Source: Allocatelliglobosispora scoriae | Lineage (GTDB): Bacteria; Actinomycetota; Actinomycetes; Mycobacteriales; Micromonosporaceae | Direction: 5' to 3' | DNA length: 64,000 bases | Assembly: GCF_014204945.1 (NCBI RefSeq) | Contig: NZ_JACHMN010000002.1 | Coordinates: 3,805,001-3,869,000 of the forward strand | Shown here: in pieces, positions 51,901-62,966 of the stretch | Layout of the letters: every line of letters begins with the position of its first letter | Numbering within the stretch: position 1 is the first letter of the stretch | Translations under genes and position numbers: made by a program | Notes under the pieces: model-generated | Told to the model about the DNA's origin: nothing | The model's database searches: none | What the model saw: only the letters and a program-made list of their open reading frames with translations

Positions 51901-51959
51901 CCAAGACCGCCGCAACTCTTCAAGAGTTGGTCCTGAACGCTCGGTTCAGGCGATCTTGG
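51901..51959. repeat. 59-bp palindromic element, second family member
   Basis: Termini CCAAGA (51901-51906) and TCTTGG (51954-51959) are the same as in the element at 2772-2857. Inside are the palindrome CAACTCTTCAAGAGTTG (51913-51929) and a second hairpin CCTGAA/TTCAGG (51932-51950). It lies 80 bases after the menG stop, again downstream of a gene. Confidence 0.7.
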
Positions 51960-52237
51960 CGTGGGCGCAGGGCGGGGTGCGACGTGGGGGCGCGGCGCGG
52001 GAGCGGGTCGGGGTGCGGAAAGGTGCATAATGCGCATTGTGGGGGAAAAGTCAACGGGGGACTTTGGGGGCGGGTTTGGGGAGGAGCCTGTCCGGGTTCG
52101 TGACCTCGAGGAGAACGCCGCCCGGGAGATCAAAGAACGGGGCGAAACCAGCCACCGGAACGATGATCCCAAGGTGTGGGAGCAGCGGAAACGTAAAAGT
52201 GGACCTTGACCAGCCCCGACGAGATGAATGTCACGGC

Positions 52238-52251
52238 TTAGGGTTGCCTAA
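52238..52251. promoter_or_regulatory. Iron-box-like dyad upstream of the reductase-nuo operon
   Basis: TTAGGGTTGCCTAA matches 12 of 14 positions of the core TTAGGTTAGCCTAA bound by DtxR/IdeR/DmdR iron regulators, and lies in a CTTAGG...CCTAAG palindrome (52237-52252), 87 bases before the start codon. Iron control of an operon rich in Fe-S proteins would make sense, but a two-mismatch site needs support. Confidence 0.35.
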
Positions 52252-52338
52252 GTCACGGGTGTTAACGCGAGCGGTACTAGAGTGCCCACCGGACAGCTTG
52301 TGAAGAGTTTCACGAGCGGCGACCGGTGGAGGTGACCT

Positions 52339-53619
52339 GTGAAGGAACCAGCGGATAGAGACGCTGACGTCATCGTTGTCGGCGCCGGACCCGGCGGTTC
52401 GACCACCGCCTTCCATCTCGCCAGTCACGGGCTCAACGTGCTGCTGCTCGAGAAGACCGAATTCCCCCGGGAGAAGGTCTGCGGCGACGGGCTCACCCCG
52501 CGCGCGGTCAAGCAGCTCATCAACATGGGCATCGACACCAGCCCCGAAGCCGGCTGGCTGCGCAACAAGGGCCTGCGGGTCATCGGCGGGGGAGTGCGGC
52601 TCGAGCTGGACTGGCCCGACCTCGCGAGCTTCCCCGACTACGGGCTCACGCGCACCCGGCTCGACTTCGACGACCTGCTGGCGAAGCGGGCGGTCGAGGC
52701 CGGCGCGGTTCTGCGTACCAACACGAATGTCACCGGGCCGGTGCTCGACGCGGCCGGACGGGTGGTCGGGGTGGAGGCGCTCGTGGGACGCGGCAAGGAG
52801 CCGGTGACCTACCGCGCGCCGCTCGTGGTGAGCGCCGACGGTGTCAGCGCGCGGTTCCCGCTCGCGCTGGGGATCGCCAAGCGCGAGGACCGCCCGATGG
52901 GCGTCGCCGTCCGGAGGTATTACCGCTGCGCGGCGAAGGCCAACGACGACTACCTGGAGTCGTGGCTGGAGCTGCGCAGCAAGGAGTCCGACGGCAAGCT
53001 GCTCCCCGGTTACGGCTGGATCTTCGGCATGGGCGACGGCCGGATCAACGTCGGTCTCGGCGTGCTCAACAGCTCCAAGGCCTACCAGAAGACGAACTAC
53101 CGGCAGATGCTGCTCGACTGGATGAGCTCGACGCCCGAGGAGTGGGGGCTCACCGACGAGTCCAACGCCGACGGCGGCATCCAGGGCGCCGCGCTGCCGA
53201 TGGGCTTCAACCGCACCCCGCACTACACCCGCGGCCTGCTGCTCGTTGGAGATTCGGGAGGCATGGTCAACCCGTTCAACGGGGAGGGCATCGCCTACGC
53301 GATGGAGTCCGGTGAGCTCGCCGCCGAGGTGATGATCCAGGCACTCGCTCGCGCGGAGGGCCCGGAGCGCGAACGTGCGCTCTCGGCCTACCCGACCGAG
53401 TTGAAGGCACGCTATGGCGGTTACTACCGGCTCGGCGGCGTCTTCGTGAAAATGATCGGGAACCCGCAGGTGATGAAGCTGGCTACGAAGCACGGCATGC
53501 CGCATCCGACGCTGATGCGCTTCGTGCTCAAGCTGCTCGCCAACCTGACCGATCCGCGGGGCGGCGACGCGATGGATCGAGTCATCAATGGTCTCAGCCG
53601 GTTGGCCCCGGCGGTATAA
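52339..53619 (+). CDS. Geranylgeranyl reductase-family FAD enzyme
   Basis: A 426-residue flavoprotein with the dinucleotide-binding GAGPGG (residues 15-20) followed by LLLEKTEFPREKVCGDGLTP, the family signature C-G-D-G, and a GDSGGMVNPFNGEGIAYAME block. The mycobacterial relative MenJ saturates one isoprene unit of menaquinone, a likely role here because the gene lies between menG and nuoA. GTG start with GGAGGTGA just upstream. nuoA follows after 15 bases, so it opens the nuo operon. Confidence 0.88.
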   Translation: MKEPADRDADVIVVGAGPGGSTTAFHLASHGLNVLLLEKTEFPREKVCGDGLTPRAVKQLINMGIDTSPEAGWLRNKGLRVIGGGVRLELDWPDLASFPDYGLTRTRLDFDDLLAKRAVEAGAVLRTNTNVTGPVLDAAGRVVGVEALVGRGKEPVTYRAPLVVSADGVSARFPLALGIAKREDRPMGVAVRRYYRCAAKANDDYLESWLELRSKESDGKLLPGYGWIFGMGDGRINVGLGVLNSSKAYQKTNYRQMLLDWMSSTPEEWGLTDESNADGGIQGAALPMGFNRTPHYTRGLLLVGDSGGMVNPFNGEGIAYAMESGELAAEVMIQALARAEGPERERALSAYPTELKARYGGYYRLGGVFVKMIGNPQVMKLATKHGMPHPTLMRFVLKLLANLTDPRGGDAMDRVINGLSRLAPAV

Positions 53620-53634
53620 CGACAGGGAGCAGTG

Positions 53635-53994
53635 ATGTCGGCGTATGTACCCATAGTCGGGCTCGCGGCACTCGCCGCACTCTTCGCGCTCTTCTCCGTT
53701 GGCATCGCGCCCTTCGTGGGCCCGCGGCGCTTCAACAGGGCGAAGCTCGAAGCGTACGAGTGTGGCATCGAGCCGACTCCGCAGCCGGTCGGCGGTGGGC
53801 GCTTCCCGGTGAAGTTCTACCTGACCGCGATGCTCTTCATCATCTTCGACATTGAGATCATCTTCCTGTACCCGTGGGCGGTCAGCTTCGAAGCGCTGGG
53901 TGTCTTCGGGTTCATCGAGATGGCCATGTTCATCGCAACGGTCTTCATCGCGTACGCCTATGTGTGGCGGCGCGGCGGCCTGGACTGGGACTAG
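53635..53994 (+). CDS. nuoA: NADH-quinone oxidoreductase subunit A
   Basis: A small membrane subunit of 119 residues with three helices (YVPIVGLAALAALFALFSVG, FYLTAMLFIIFDIEIIFLYP, IEMAMFIATVFIAYAYVW). The conserved YECGIEP and the Asp/Glu of FDIEIIFLYPW are typical. ATG 53635 follows GGGAG by five bases; GTG 53632 is less likely. First subunit gene of the NDH-1 operon. Confidence 0.95.
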   Translation: MSAYVPIVGLAALAALFALFSVGIAPFVGPRRFNRAKLEAYECGIEPTPQPVGGGRFPVKFYLTAMLFIIFDIEIIFLYPWAVSFEALGVFGFIEMAMFIATVFIAYAYVWRRGGLDWD

Positions 53995-54004
53995 GAGCTG
54001 ACCC

Positions 54005-54646
54005 ATGGGTATCGAATCCGCGGCTCTGCCCAACGGCGTTCTGCTGACCACCGTCGAGAAGCTGGTCAACTGGTCGCGTAAGGCGAGCTTCTGGCCGGCC
54101 ACCTTCGGCCTGGCCTGCTGTGCCATCGAGATGATGGCGACCGGCGCGGCCCGCTACGACCTCGCCCGCTTCGGCATGGAGGTCTTCCGGGCGTCGCCGC
54201 GGCAGGCCGACCTGATGATCGTCGCCGGCCGGGTGAGCCAGAAGATGGCCCCGGTCCTGCGCCAGATCTACGACCAGATGCCGGAGCCCCGCTGGGTGCT
54301 GAGCATGGGCGTCTGCGCGAGCTCGGGCGGCATGTTCAACAACTACGCGATCGTGCAGGGTGTCGACCACATCGTGCCGGTCGACATGTACCTGCCCGGC
54401 TGCCCGCCGCGGCCGGAGATGCTGATCGACGCGATCCTGAAGCTGCACGAGAAGGTCATGGCCGAGCCGATCGACGCTCGCCGGGCCAAGACCGTCGCCG
54501 CGGGCAAGCAGCCGATCGTGGCACCCGGCGCGATGCCGTCGAGCTACCGCTACGACAAGCAGCGTCGGGCGGAGTGGGAGCAGGCGGTGGCTGCCGGCAC
54601 GGAAGAGCAGCTGCGCATCGCCAACTGGATGGGGGTCGGCAAGTGA
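54005..54646 (+). CDS. nuoB: NADH-quinone oxidoreductase subunit B
   Basis: A 213-residue peripheral-arm subunit carrying the N2 [4Fe-4S] cluster next to the quinone site. The tandem cysteines are in [10 protein letters not shown], with further ligands in [11 protein letters not shown] and PGCPPRPE. The C-terminus is extended by about 40 polar residues, as usual in actinobacteria. Stop overlaps the nuoC GTG. Confidence 0.97.
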   Translation: MGIESAALPNGVLLTTVEKLVNWSRKASFWPATFGLACCAIEMMATGAARYDLARFGMEVFRASPRQADLMIVAGRVSQKMAPVLRQIYDQMPEPRWVLSMGVCASSGGMFNNYAIVQGVDHIVPVDMYLPGCPPRPEMLIDAILKLHEKVMAEPIDARRAKTVAAGKQPIVAPGAMPSSYRYDKQRRAEWEQAVAAGTEEQLRIANWMGVGK

Positions 54647-55275
54647 CAGACCACGGCGCATTCGGAGTCAAGGGCTCCGGTGACACCTCCGGCTTCGGCG
54701 GCCTGGTCCGCAAGCCGGGCACGGTGCTGGAGTCGCAGCGGCCCTTCGGCGGCTGGTTCGACGAGGTCACGGATTCGCTGGAGGAGGCGTACCCGGAGTT
54801 CGCGGACGCCATCGAGCGGGTCGTCGTCGACCGCGGCGAGTTGACGTTGCACGTGAAACCTGAGCGCATCGCCGAGGTGTGCCAGGTGCTCCGCGACGAC
54901 GAGGGGCTGCGCTTCGAGCTGCTCTCCTCGGTCTCCGGTGCCGACTACCCGGCCGAGGAGCGTCGACTGCACTCGGTCTACCACCTCACCTCGATGACCT
55001 ACCGCCGCCGCATCCGGCTGGAGTGCGCGGTGACCGTCGAGAACCCGCACCTGCCGAGCGTGACCGCCGTCTACCCGACCGCCGACTGGCAGGAGCGGGA
55101 GGCCTGGGACATGTTCGGGATCATCTACGACGGGCACCCCAACCTGACCCGCATCCTCATGCCGGATGACTGGGACGGTCACCCGCAGCGCAAGGACTAC
55201 CCCCTCGGCGGCGTGCCGATCGAGTACAAGGGCGTCGAGATCCCACCGCCAGACCAGCGGAGGTCGTACAAGTGA
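54643..55275 (+). CDS. nuoC: NADH-quinone oxidoreductase subunit C
   Basis: A protein of 210 residues of the 30-kDa subunit family; conserved blocks are [36 protein letters not shown]-type (here [20 protein letters not shown]) and [20 protein letters not shown]. It lacks the NuoD fusion found in some bacteria. GTG 54643 overlaps the nuoB stop. A Gly-rich N-terminal 30 residues precede the domain. Confidence 0.96.
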   Translation: MTDHGAFGVKGSGDTSGFGGLVRKPGTVLESQRPFGGWFDEVTDSLEEAYPEFADAIERVVVDRGELTLHVKPERIAEVCQVLRDDEGLRFELLSSVSGADYPAEERRLHSVYHLTSMTYRRRIRLECAVTVENPHLPSVTAVYPTADWQEREAWDMFGIIYDGHPNLTRILMPDDWDGHPQRKDYPLGGVPIEYKGVEIPPPDQRRSYK

Positions 55276-56600
55276 GCAGCAACACGAGTTACGCCAGCGA
55301 GCGCGAGACGACCGAGGGCAAGGTCTTCACCGTCACCGGTGGCGACTGGGAGACCATCGTCTCGGGCACCGATCCGATCAGCGACGAGCGGATCGTCGTC
55401 AACATGGGGCCGCAGCACCCCTCCACGCACGGCGTTCTGCGCCTGGTGCTGGAGCTGGAGGGCGAGACGGTCACCGACTGCCGGCTGGTCGTCGGCTACC
55501 TGCACACGGGCATCGAGAAGAACCTCGAATACCGCAACTGGACGCAGGGCACCACGTTCGTCACCCGGATGGACTACCTCGCGCCGATCTTCAACGAGAC
55601 GGCGTACTGCCTGGCGGTGGAGAAGCTGCTCGGCGTCGAGGACCAGATTCCGCAGCGGGCCACCACGATCCGCGTGCTGATGATGGAGCTCAACCGCATC
55701 GCCTCGCACCTGGTCTGGCTCGCCACGACCGGCATGGAGCTCGGCGCGCTCTCGATGATGATCTACGGCTTCCGCGAGCGTGAGTTCATCCTGGACATCT
55801 TCGAGATGATCACCGGTGCCCGGATGAACATGGCCTACGTCCGCCCCGGCGGCGTGGCACAGGACCTCCCGGACGCCGCGATCCCGAAGATCCGCGAGCT
55901 GATCGACTTCATGCCCAAGCGCATCAAGGAGTACGAGGCGCTGCTCTCGGACAACGCGATCTGGGAGGCGCGCACCAAGGGTGTCGCCGTCCTCGACGTG
56001 ACCGGGTGCCTCGCGCTCGGCATCACCGGGCCGGTGCTGCGCAGCTCGGGCCTCGCCTGGGACCTGCGCAAGACGCAGCCCTACTGCGGCTACGAGACCT
56101 ACAACTTCGAGGTGCCGGTCGCCGAGACCGCCGATGTCTACGGCCGCTACCTGGTGCGGCTGGCCGAGATGAAGGAGTCGGTGCGGATCGTCGCGCAGGC
56201 GCTGGACCGGCTGGAGCCGGGTCCGGTCATGATCGCCGACAAGAAGATCGCCTGGCCGGCGCAGCTCGCGGTGGGTCAGGACGGCATGGGCAACTCGCTC
56301 AACCACGTCGCGAAGATCATGGGTCAGTCGATGGAGTCCCTCATCCACCACTTCAAGCTGGTGACCGAGGGGTTCCGGGTGCCCGCGGGGCAGGTCTACG
56401 TCGCGGTCGAGGCGCCTCGGGGGGAGCTTGGCGTACACGCCGTCTCCGATGGCGGAACGCGGCCGTTCCGGGTGCACTACCGCGAGCCGAGCTTTATCAA
56501 CCTGCAGGCCATCCCCGCGATGGCCGAGGGCGGCCTGCTCGCCGACGTCATCGCCGGCGGCGCGTCCCTGGACCCGGTTATGGGAGGGTGTGACCGATGA
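55272..56600 (+). CDS. nuoD: NADH-quinone oxidoreductase subunit D
   Basis: The 442-residue 49-kDa subunit that forms the quinone pocket with NuoB. Motifs: [60 protein letters not shown] and the end MGGCDR. Residue 79 is Thr ([12 protein letters not shown]), where the paralogue at 45923 and mitochondrial NDUFS2 have Arg. GTG start overlapping nuoC (GTGA); the stop overlaps nuoE (ATGA). Confidence 0.97.
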   Translation: MSSNTSYASERETTEGKVFTVTGGDWETIVSGTDPISDERIVVNMGPQHPSTHGVLRLVLELEGETVTDCRLVVGYLHTGIEKNLEYRNWTQGTTFVTRMDYLAPIFNETAYCLAVEKLLGVEDQIPQRATTIRVLMMELNRIASHLVWLATTGMELGALSMMIYGFREREFILDIFEMITGARMNMAYVRPGGVAQDLPDAAIPKIRELIDFMPKRIKEYEALLSDNAIWEARTKGVAVLDVTGCLALGITGPVLRSSGLAWDLRKTQPYCGYETYNFEVPVAETADVYGRYLVRLAEMKESVRIVAQALDRLEPGPVMIADKKIAWPAQLAVGQDGMGNSLNHVAKIMGQSMESLIHHFKLVTEGFRVPAGQVYVAVEAPRGELGVHAVSDGGTRPFRVHYREPSFINLQAIPAMAEGGLLADVIAGGASLDPVMGGCDR

Positions 56601-57355
56601 GCACCGGCGCGAAGAGCCACCTCATCCAGCTGAGCGCTCGTGACTCCGACTCCGATGTCGAGGTGCACTTCAGCGACGCCACCTATGAGCGGGCGAAGGA
56701 GATCATCGCCCGCTACCCGGCCGGCAAGGAGCGCTCGGCACTGCTGCCGCTGCTGCACCTGGTCCAGTCCGAGGACGGCTACGTCACCCCGGCCGGCGTC
56801 GCGTTCTGCGCGGAGCAGCTCGGCCTGACGAAGGCCAACGTCGGCGCGGTCGCGACCTTCTACACCATGTACAAGCGCAAGCCGACCGGCGACTTCCTGA
56901 TCAGCGTCTGCACCAACACCATGTGCGACGTGCTCGGCGGGCAGAAGGTCTTCGACGAGCTCAGCGAGCACCTCAACGTGGGGCACGACGAGACGACCGC
57001 CGACGGCAAGATCACGCTGGAGCACGCCGAGTGCCTCGCGGCCTGCGACTACGGCCCGGTGCTCACCGTCAACTACGACTTCTTCGACCGGGTCACCCCC
57101 GAGTCGGCGGTCGCGCTCGCGGACAAGCTGGCGGCGGGCGAGCGGCCGATGCCGACGCGCGGCGCGCGCCTGTGCACGCTCAAGGAGATGGCGCTGCAGC
57201 TCGCCGGTTTCGGTGACGAGCGCGACGGCGCGGTCGCGGACGGTCCCGCCGGAGATCCAACCCTCCAGGGGGTACGCCTGGCGCAGCAGCACGGCGTCAG
57301 CGTGGCGGACTTCGACATCAACACTCCGATCCCCACAGCGGGAGGTAGCAAGTGA
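56597..57355 (+). CDS. nuoE: NADH-quinone oxidoreductase subunit E
   Basis: A 252-residue thioredoxin-like [2Fe-2S] subunit (N1a). Cysteine ligands are in [12 protein letters not shown] and [10 protein letters not shown]. After the domain there is a C-terminal extension of about 75 residues, the usual length for actinobacterial NuoE. It transfers electrons near the FMN site together with NuoF. Coupled to both neighbours. Confidence 0.96.
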   Translation: MSTGAKSHLIQLSARDSDSDVEVHFSDATYERAKEIIARYPAGKERSALLPLLHLVQSEDGYVTPAGVAFCAEQLGLTKANVGAVATFYTMYKRKPTGDFLISVCTNTMCDVLGGQKVFDELSEHLNVGHDETTADGKITLEHAECLAACDYGPVLTVNYDFFDRVTPESAVALADKLAAGERPMPTRGARLCTLKEMALQLAGFGDERDGAVADGPAGDPTLQGVRLAQQHGVSVADFDINTPIPTAGGSK

Positions 57356-58653
57356 GTGTCTACGAGAAGCTGACTCCGGTGCTGACCAAGCGGTGGCTCT
57401 CGCCGGACGCCTGGCGCCTCGACGTCTACGAGCAGCTCGACGGCTATGCGGCGATGCGCAAGGCGCTCCAGGCGCACCCGGACGACCTGATCGCTCTGAT
57501 CAAGGACTCCGGGCTGCGCGGGCGTGGCGGCGCCGGCTTCCCGACCGGTCTGAAGTGGGGCTTCATCCCGCAGAACGACGGCAAGCCGCACTACCTGGTC
57601 GTCAACGCCGACGAGGGTGAGCCGGGGACCTGCAAGGACCTGCCGCTGATGACGCACGACCCGCACTCGCTGCTGGAAGGCGTCATCATCGCGTCCTACG
57701 CGATCCGCTCCAACCGGGCCTTCATCTACATCCGGGGCGAGGCCGTGCACGCGGCCCGGCGGCTGCGCAACGCGGTCGCCGAGGCCTACAAGGCCGGCTA
57801 CCTCGGCAAGAACATCCTCGGTACCGGCTTCGACCTCGACGTCGTCGTCCACTCCGGCGCGGGTGCCTACATCTGCGGCGAGGAGACGGCGCTGCTGGAC
57901 TCGCTGGAGGGGTTCCGCGGCCAGCCCCGGCTGCGCCCGCCCTTCCCGGCGACCCACGGCCTCTACGCCTGCCCGACGGTCGTCAACAACGTCGGCACCA
58001 TCGCGAGCGTGCCCTACATCGTGCTGGGCGGCGCTGCCTGGTGGAAGACGATGGGCACCGAGAAGTCGTCCGGCCCGATGATCTATTCGCTCTCCGGGCG
58101 GGTGAAGAACCCCGGGCAGTACGAGTGCTCGATGGGTGTCACCCTGCGGGAGCTGATCGAGCTGGCGGGCGGCATGCTGCCGGGTCACGAGCTGAAGTTC
58201 TGGACGCCGGGCGGCTCGTCGACGCCGCTGCTCGCGGCGCAGCACATCGACACGGCGATGGACTTCGAGTCCGTCGCCGCGGCCGGCTCGATCCTCGGCA
58301 CCACGGCGACCCAGATCTTCTCCGATCAGGACTGCCCGGTCTACGCGACCTATCGCTGGCTGGAGTTCTACCACCACGAGTCGTGCGGCAAGTGCACCCC
58401 GTGCCGCGAGGGCAACTACTGGATGGTCCGGGTCTACCGCCGCATCCTCACCGGCCACGGCACGCACGAAGATCTGGACACGCTGCTCGACACGGCCGAC
58501 AACATCCTGGGCCGGTCGTTCTGCGGTCTCGGTGACGGCGCGACCAGTTCGGTGACGAGCTCGCTGCAGTACTTCAAGCAGGACTACCTGGACTACATCG
58601 AGGGCCGGAAGCAGCCTGTGCTCTCGGTCCGCGCACTGGCAGGAGCACACTGA
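57352..58653 (+). CDS. nuoF: NADH-quinone oxidoreductase subunit F
   Basis: The 433-residue NADH- and FMN-binding subunit. The FMN/NADH region contains [17 protein letters not shown] and [14 protein letters not shown], and the N3 [4Fe-4S] ligands lie in [13 protein letters not shown] with a later Cys in SFCGLGDG. Entry point of electrons from NADH. Its TGA shares one base with the nuoG ATG. Confidence 0.97.
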   Translation: MSVYEKLTPVLTKRWLSPDAWRLDVYEQLDGYAAMRKALQAHPDDLIALIKDSGLRGRGGAGFPTGLKWGFIPQNDGKPHYLVVNADEGEPGTCKDLPLMTHDPHSLLEGVIIASYAIRSNRAFIYIRGEAVHAARRLRNAVAEAYKAGYLGKNILGTGFDLDVVVHSGAGAYICGEETALLDSLEGFRGQPRLRPPFPATHGLYACPTVVNNVGTIASVPYIVLGGAAWWKTMGTEKSSGPMIYSLSGRVKNPGQYECSMGVTLRELIELAGGMLPGHELKFWTPGGSSTPLLAAQHIDTAMDFESVAAAGSILGTTATQIFSDQDCPVYATYRWLEFYHHESCGKCTPCREGNYWMVRVYRRILTGHGTHEDLDTLLDTADNILGRSFCGLGDGATSSVTSSLQYFKQDYLDYIEGRKQPVLSVRALAGAH

Positions 58654-61064
58654 TGACTGCTGAGGTAGTAAAAGCGACCGATACGGTCACGCTCACGATC
58701 GACGGGATCGAGGTGACCGCGCCGAAGGGTGCGCTGCTCATCCGGGTCGCCGAGACGATGGGCATCGAGATCCCGCGGTTCTGCGACCACCCGCTGCTCG
58801 CCCCGGCCGGTGCCTGCCGCCAGTGCCTCGTCGACGTCGAGGGCCAGCGCAAGCCGGTCGCCTCGTGTACGCAGACGGTCGCCGACGGCATGGTCGTGCG
58901 GACCCAGCTCACCTCCGAGGTCGCCAAGAAGGCGCAGGAGGGGGTCATGGAGCTGCTGCTCGTCAACCACCCCCTCGACTGCCCCATGTGCGACAAGGGC
59001 GGCGAGTGCCCGCTGCAGAACCAGGCGATGTCGACCGGCCGCACGGAGTCCCGCTTCCACGAGCACAAGCGCGAGTACGAGAAGCCGATCAACATCTCCA
59101 CCCAGGTGCTGCTGGACCGCGAGCGCTGCGTGCTCTGCCAGCGCTGCACCCGGTTCTCGGAGGAGATCGCCGGTGACGAGTTCATCGACCTGATGGAGCG
59201 CTCGTCCAACGAGCAGATCAACACCTACCGGGACTCGTTCTACGGCAAGGAGGACGGCGAGACCGAGCCGTTCAACTCATACTTCTCGGGAAACACGATC
59301 CAGATCTGCCCGGTCGGGGCACTGACGAGCGCGCAGTACCGCTTCCGCGCCCGCCCCTTCGACCTCGTCTCCACCCCGAGCGTCTGCGAGCACTGCTCGG
59401 CGGGGTGCGCCCAGCGCACCGACCACCGCCGCGGCAAGGTCATGCGCCGCCTCGCCGGTGAGGACCCGCAGGTCAACGAGGAGTGGAACTGTGACAAGGG
59501 CCGGTGGGGCTTCCGTTACGCCACCAGCTTCGACCGCCTCCTGACGCCGAAGATCCGCGATGCGGAGAGCGGTGAGCTGCGCGACGCCTCCTGGAGCGAG
59601 GCGCTGCAGTTCGCCGCCGCCGGGCTGCGCAAGGCCCGCGACGGTGCCTACGGCGTCGGGGTGCTCCCCGGCGGCCGGTTGACGGTCGAGGACGCCTACG
59701 CCTACGCGAAGTTCGCCCGCGCGGTCCTCGGCACCAACGACATCGACTTCCGCGCCCGCCCGGTCAGCAACGAGGAGACCGACTTCCTCGCCTCCACCGT
59801 GGTCGGCGACAACAGCGTCACCTACGCCGACCTGGAGAAGGCGAAGCACGTGGTCCTCGTCGGGCTGGAGCCCGAGGAGGAGTGCCCGATCGTCTTCACC
59901 CGGCTGCGCAAGGCGCACGCCAAGGGCAAGCTGCGGGTCACCTCGGTGGCGCCGTTCGCGACCCGGGGTCTGGAGAAGCTCGGCGGTGCGCTGATCAGCA
60001 CGGCACCGGGCGGCGAGCCCGGCGCGCTGGAGGTGCTCCAGGGCGTCGACACCGACACGGTCATCCTCGTGGGTGAGCGGCTCGCCACGGTCTCGGGCGG
60101 CTTCTCGGCGGTGGCGGGGCTCGCCGGGCGTACCGGCGCGAAGTTGGCCTGGGTGCCGCGGCGCGCGGGTGACCGCGGCGCCGTCGACGCGGGCTGCCTG
60201 CCCAACCTGCTCCCCGGCGGCCGGTCGGTCATCGACCCGGCCGCGCGGGCCGAGCTCGCGCAGGCGTGGGGCCTGGAGCCGGGGCAGATCCCCGGCCAGC
60301 CCGGACGCGACACCGACGCCATCATCGCAGCGGCCAACAGCGGCCGCATCGGCGCGCTGATCGTGGCCGGAGTCGACCCGGCCGACCTCGCCGACCCGAA
60401 GGCCGCCGAGGACGCGCTCGACAAGGTCGAGTTCCTCATCTCGCTGGAGGTGCGCGGCACCTCGGTGGCGCGCCGGGCCGACGTGGTCTTCCCGGTCGCC
60501 CCGGTCGCCGAGAAGGCCGGCTCCTTCGTCAACTGGGAGGGTCGCCTGCGCACGTTCGAGCAGGTCTTCGACCTCTCCTCGATGTCGGACGCGCGGGTCC
60601 TCGACGCGATCGCCCGGGAGCTCGGCGTCACGCTCGGCACCGGCGACGTCCTCTCCATCCGCCAGGAGCTGGGCAGCCTGCCCGCCACGACCTCGGCCCG
60701 GCCCCTGCCGCCGGCGACCCCTGCGGGCGAGCGGACGCTGCCGGGCAGCGGCGAGGCGATCCTCGCCACCTGGCACCACCTGCTCGACCTCGGCAGCCTG
60801 ACCGACGGCGACGAGGAGCTGGCCGGCACGGCCCGCACCCCGGTCGTCCGGGTCTCCAAGGCGACCGCGACCGAGCTCGGCGTCGCCGACGGCGACCCGG
60901 TCACCGTCGGCACGAAGCGCGGCGCCATCACGCTCGCGGCGCTCGTCACCGAGATGCCCGACGGCGTGGTGTGGGTTCCGACCAACTCACCCGGCAGTAC
61001 CGTGCGGCGCAGCCTCGGCGTGGCCGCCGGTGCGCTGGTCTCCATCTCTGGGGGTAAGTCATGA
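58653..61064 (+). CDS. nuoG: NADH-quinone oxidoreductase subunit G
   Basis: An 803-residue Fe-S subunit: a ferredoxin-like [2Fe-2S] domain ([20 protein letters not shown], then SCTQT), the His-Cys3 cluster ([18 protein letters not shown]), a [4Fe-4S] set ([10 protein letters not shown] and ICPVGAL), and a [10 protein letters not shown] motif that opens the molybdopterin-oxidoreductase-like domain and would bind the extra N7 cluster. The long C-terminal domain retains the fold but not an obvious cofactor role. Stop overlaps nuoH as ATGA. Confidence 0.97.
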   Translation: MTAEVVKATDTVTLTIDGIEVTAPKGALLIRVAETMGIEIPRFCDHPLLAPAGACRQCLVDVEGQRKPVASCTQTVADGMVVRTQLTSEVAKKAQEGVMELLLVNHPLDCPMCDKGGECPLQNQAMSTGRTESRFHEHKREYEKPINISTQVLLDRERCVLCQRCTRFSEEIAGDEFIDLMERSSNEQINTYRDSFYGKEDGETEPFNSYFSGNTIQICPVGALTSAQYRFRARPFDLVSTPSVCEHCSAGCAQRTDHRRGKVMRRLAGEDPQVNEEWNCDKGRWGFRYATSFDRLLTPKIRDAESGELRDASWSEALQFAAAGLRKARDGAYGVGVLPGGRLTVEDAYAYAKFARAVLGTNDIDFRARPVSNEETDFLASTVVGDNSVTYADLEKAKHVVLVGLEPEEECPIVFTRLRKAHAKGKLRVTSVAPFATRGLEKLGGALISTAPGGEPGALEVLQGVDTDTVILVGERLATVSGGFSAVAGLAGRTGAKLAWVPRRAGDRGAVDAGCLPNLLPGGRSVIDPAARAELAQAWGLEPGQIPGQPGRDTDAIIAAANSGRIGALIVAGVDPADLADPKAAEDALDKVEFLISLEVRGTSVARRADVVFPVAPVAEKAGSFVNWEGRLRTFEQVFDLSSMSDARVLDAIARELGVTLGTGDVLSIRQELGSLPATTSARPLPPATPAGERTLPGSGEAILATWHHLLDLGSLTDGDEELAGTARTPVVRVSKATATELGVADGDPVTVGTKRGAITLAALVTEMPDGVVWVPTNSPGSTVRRSLGVAAGALVSISGGKS

Positions 61065-62428
61065 TCCTCGCTCAGGATCCCACCCTCGCCGACTTCGGCA
61101 AGGACCCCTGGTGGCTGGTCCTGCTCAAGGTCGTCGCGATCTTCGCCTTCCTGGTGGTGATGACCCTCTTCGCCATCTGGTACGAGCGGCGTGTCGTCGC
61201 CCGCATGCAGGTGCGTCCCGGCCCCAACCGCAACGGGCCCTTCGGCCTGCTGCAGTCGCTCGCCGACGGTCTGAAGCTCGCCTTCAAGGAAGACATCATG
61301 CCGAAGGCCGCCGACAAGGTGGTCTTCTTCCTGGCACCGGTGATCTCGACGCTCTGCGCGTTCACGGCGTTCGCGATCATCCCGCTCGGCGGCATGGTCT
61401 CGATCTTCGGCACGAAGACCCCGCTGCAGCTCACCGACATCCCGGTCGCCGTGCTGCTGGTGCTCGCCTGCGGCGGCCTCGCCGTCTACGGCATCGTGCT
61501 GGGCGGCTGGGCGTCGGGCTCGACCTACCCGCTCCTCGGTGGTCTGCGCTCCAGCGCCCAGATGATCTCTTACGAGGTCGCGATGGGCCTGTCGATCGTG
61601 GCGGTCTTCATGACCGCGGGCACGATGAGCACCTCGCAGATCGTCGCGGCGCAGGGTTCGGGCATCAAGGTCTCGCCCTTCGGGCTCGACTTCACCGCAC
61701 CCGGGTGGTACGGCATCCTGCTGCTCCCCAGCTTCATCATCTACTTCGTCTCGGCGGTCGGTGAGACGAACCGTGCTCCCTTCGACCTCCCCGAGGCCGA
61801 GTCCGAGCTGGTCGGCGGCTTCCACACGGAGTACAGCTCGCTGAAGTTCGCGCTGTTCTTCCTCGCCGAATACGTCAACATGGTGACCGTCTCCGCGCTC
61901 TGCACGACGCTCTTCCTGGGCGGCTGGCGGGCACCGGCACCGATCACCACGTGGTGGGCGGGCGCCAACAGCGGCTGGTGGACCTTCCTGTGGTTCACGA
62001 TCAAGGTCCTGATCCTGCTCTTCGTCTTCGTCTGGCTCCGGGGTACGCTGCCGCGGCTCCGCTACGACCAGTTCATGCGCTTCGGCTGGAAGGTGCTGAT
62101 CCCGGCGAATCTCGTCTGGATCCTCCTGCTCGCCGGCATCAAGATCGTCCAGAACCAGCAGGGCTGGGACACCCAGCAGCGGCTCATCGCCCTCGGCATC
62201 CCGCTGGGCATCGTGCTGTTCATCGCGATGGTCTGGCCGACCAAGGAGAAGCCGAAGCCGGAGACGATCGCCGAGCACATCCGCAAGCGCCCCCGTGGCA
62301 GCTTCCCGGTCCCGCCGATCGATCTGCAGGTCCCGGTGAATCCCCGTACCGCCAAGCGGCTGACCGCGGACCGGGAAACGGTCCCGGCCGGCGCCGACGG
62401 CGGCACCGACAGTGCAGAGGAGGCATGA
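61061..62428 (+). CDS. nuoH: NADH-quinone oxidoreductase subunit H
   Basis: A 455-residue membrane subunit with eight or more helices, forming the quinone channel entry. Conserved segments are [70 protein letters not shown] and [16 protein letters not shown] polar C-terminal extension of about 65 residues is present. nuoI follows immediately. Confidence 0.97.
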   Translation: MILAQDPTLADFGKDPWWLVLLKVVAIFAFLVVMTLFAIWYERRVVARMQVRPGPNRNGPFGLLQSLADGLKLAFKEDIMPKAADKVVFFLAPVISTLCAFTAFAIIPLGGMVSIFGTKTPLQLTDIPVAVLLVLACGGLAVYGIVLGGWASGSTYPLLGGLRSSAQMISYEVAMGLSIVAVFMTAGTMSTSQIVAAQGSGIKVSPFGLDFTAPGWYGILLLPSFIIYFVSAVGETNRAPFDLPEAESELVGGFHTEYSSLKFALFFLAEYVNMVTVSALCTTLFLGGWRAPAPITTWWAGANSGWWTFLWFTIKVLILLFVFVWLRGTLPRLRYDQFMRFGWKVLIPANLVWILLLAGIKIVQNQQGWDTQQRLIALGIPLGIVLFIAMVWPTKEKPKPETIAEHIRKRPRGSFPVPPIDLQVPVNPRTAKRLTADRETVPAGADGGTDSAEEA

Positions 62429-62429
62429 C

Positions 62430-62966
62430 ATGGGCATGATCATCGGCGCGGCCAAGGGCTTCGGGGTGACCTTCTCGCACATGTTCAAGAAGGTCGTCAC
62501 CACCGAATACCCCGAGAAGCCGGACGCCACCGCGCCCCGCTACCACGGCCGGCACATCCTCAACCGTCACCCCGACGGCCTGGAGAAGTGCATCGGCTGC
62601 GAGCTGTGCGCCTGGGCGTGCCCGGCGGACGCGATCTACGTGGAGGGTGGCGACAACTCCGAGCAGGGCCGATTCTCGCCCGGCGAGCGGTACGCCACGA
62701 TCTACCAGATCAACTACGCCCGCTGCATCTTCTGCGGCCTCTGCATCGAGGCCTGCCCGACCCGTTCGCTCACGATGAGCAACGAGTACGAGCTGGCCCG
62801 CGACAGCCGCAAGGACCTGATCTTCACCAAGGAGATGCTGCTCGCGCCGCTGCTGGCGGGCATGGAGCAGCCGCCGCACCCGATGCGGTTGGGCGAGACG
62901 GAGAAGGACTACTACCTGTCGGGCCCGAGCAACCCCGGGACCTCGGTTGGAGCTGAGGGCGTATGA
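62430..62966 (+). CDS. nuoI: NADH-quinone oxidoreductase subunit I
   Basis: A protein of 178 residues with two [4Fe-4S] ferredoxin motifs: [16 protein letters not shown] and [16 protein letters not shown] (clusters N6a and N6b), linking NuoG to NuoB. ATG 62430 has GAGGAGG six bases upstream and is preferred to GTG 62412. Stop overlaps nuoJ ATG (ATGA). Confidence 0.97.
   Translation: MGMIIGAAKGFGVTFSHMFKKVVTTEYPEKPDATAPRYHGRHILNRHPDGLEKCIGCELCAWACPADAIYVEGGDNSEQGRFSPGERYATIYQINYARCIFCGLCIEACPTRSLTMSNEYELARDSRKDLIFTKEMLLAPLLAGMEQPPHPMRLGETEKDYYLSGPSNPGTSVGAEGV

Larger units (their letters stand above)
51821..52338. other. Intergenic region upstream of the reductase-nuo operon
   Basis: About 520 bases without a convincing gene; short G-rich frames around 51894-52209 look non-coding. 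It holds the composite palindromic element at 51901-51959, an iron-box-like dyad at 52238-52251 and a possible -10 hexamer TACTAG at 52275-52280. It must contain the main promoter for the operon that begins at 52339. Confidence 0.55.

Noticed and set aside
51894-52303. Short plus-strand frames between menG and the reductase
   Set aside because: They run through the palindromic element and G-rich non-coding sequence and show no protein-like pattern.
56597-57355. NuoE C-terminal extension as a novelty
   Set aside because: Actinobacterial NuoE proteins are generally of this length.
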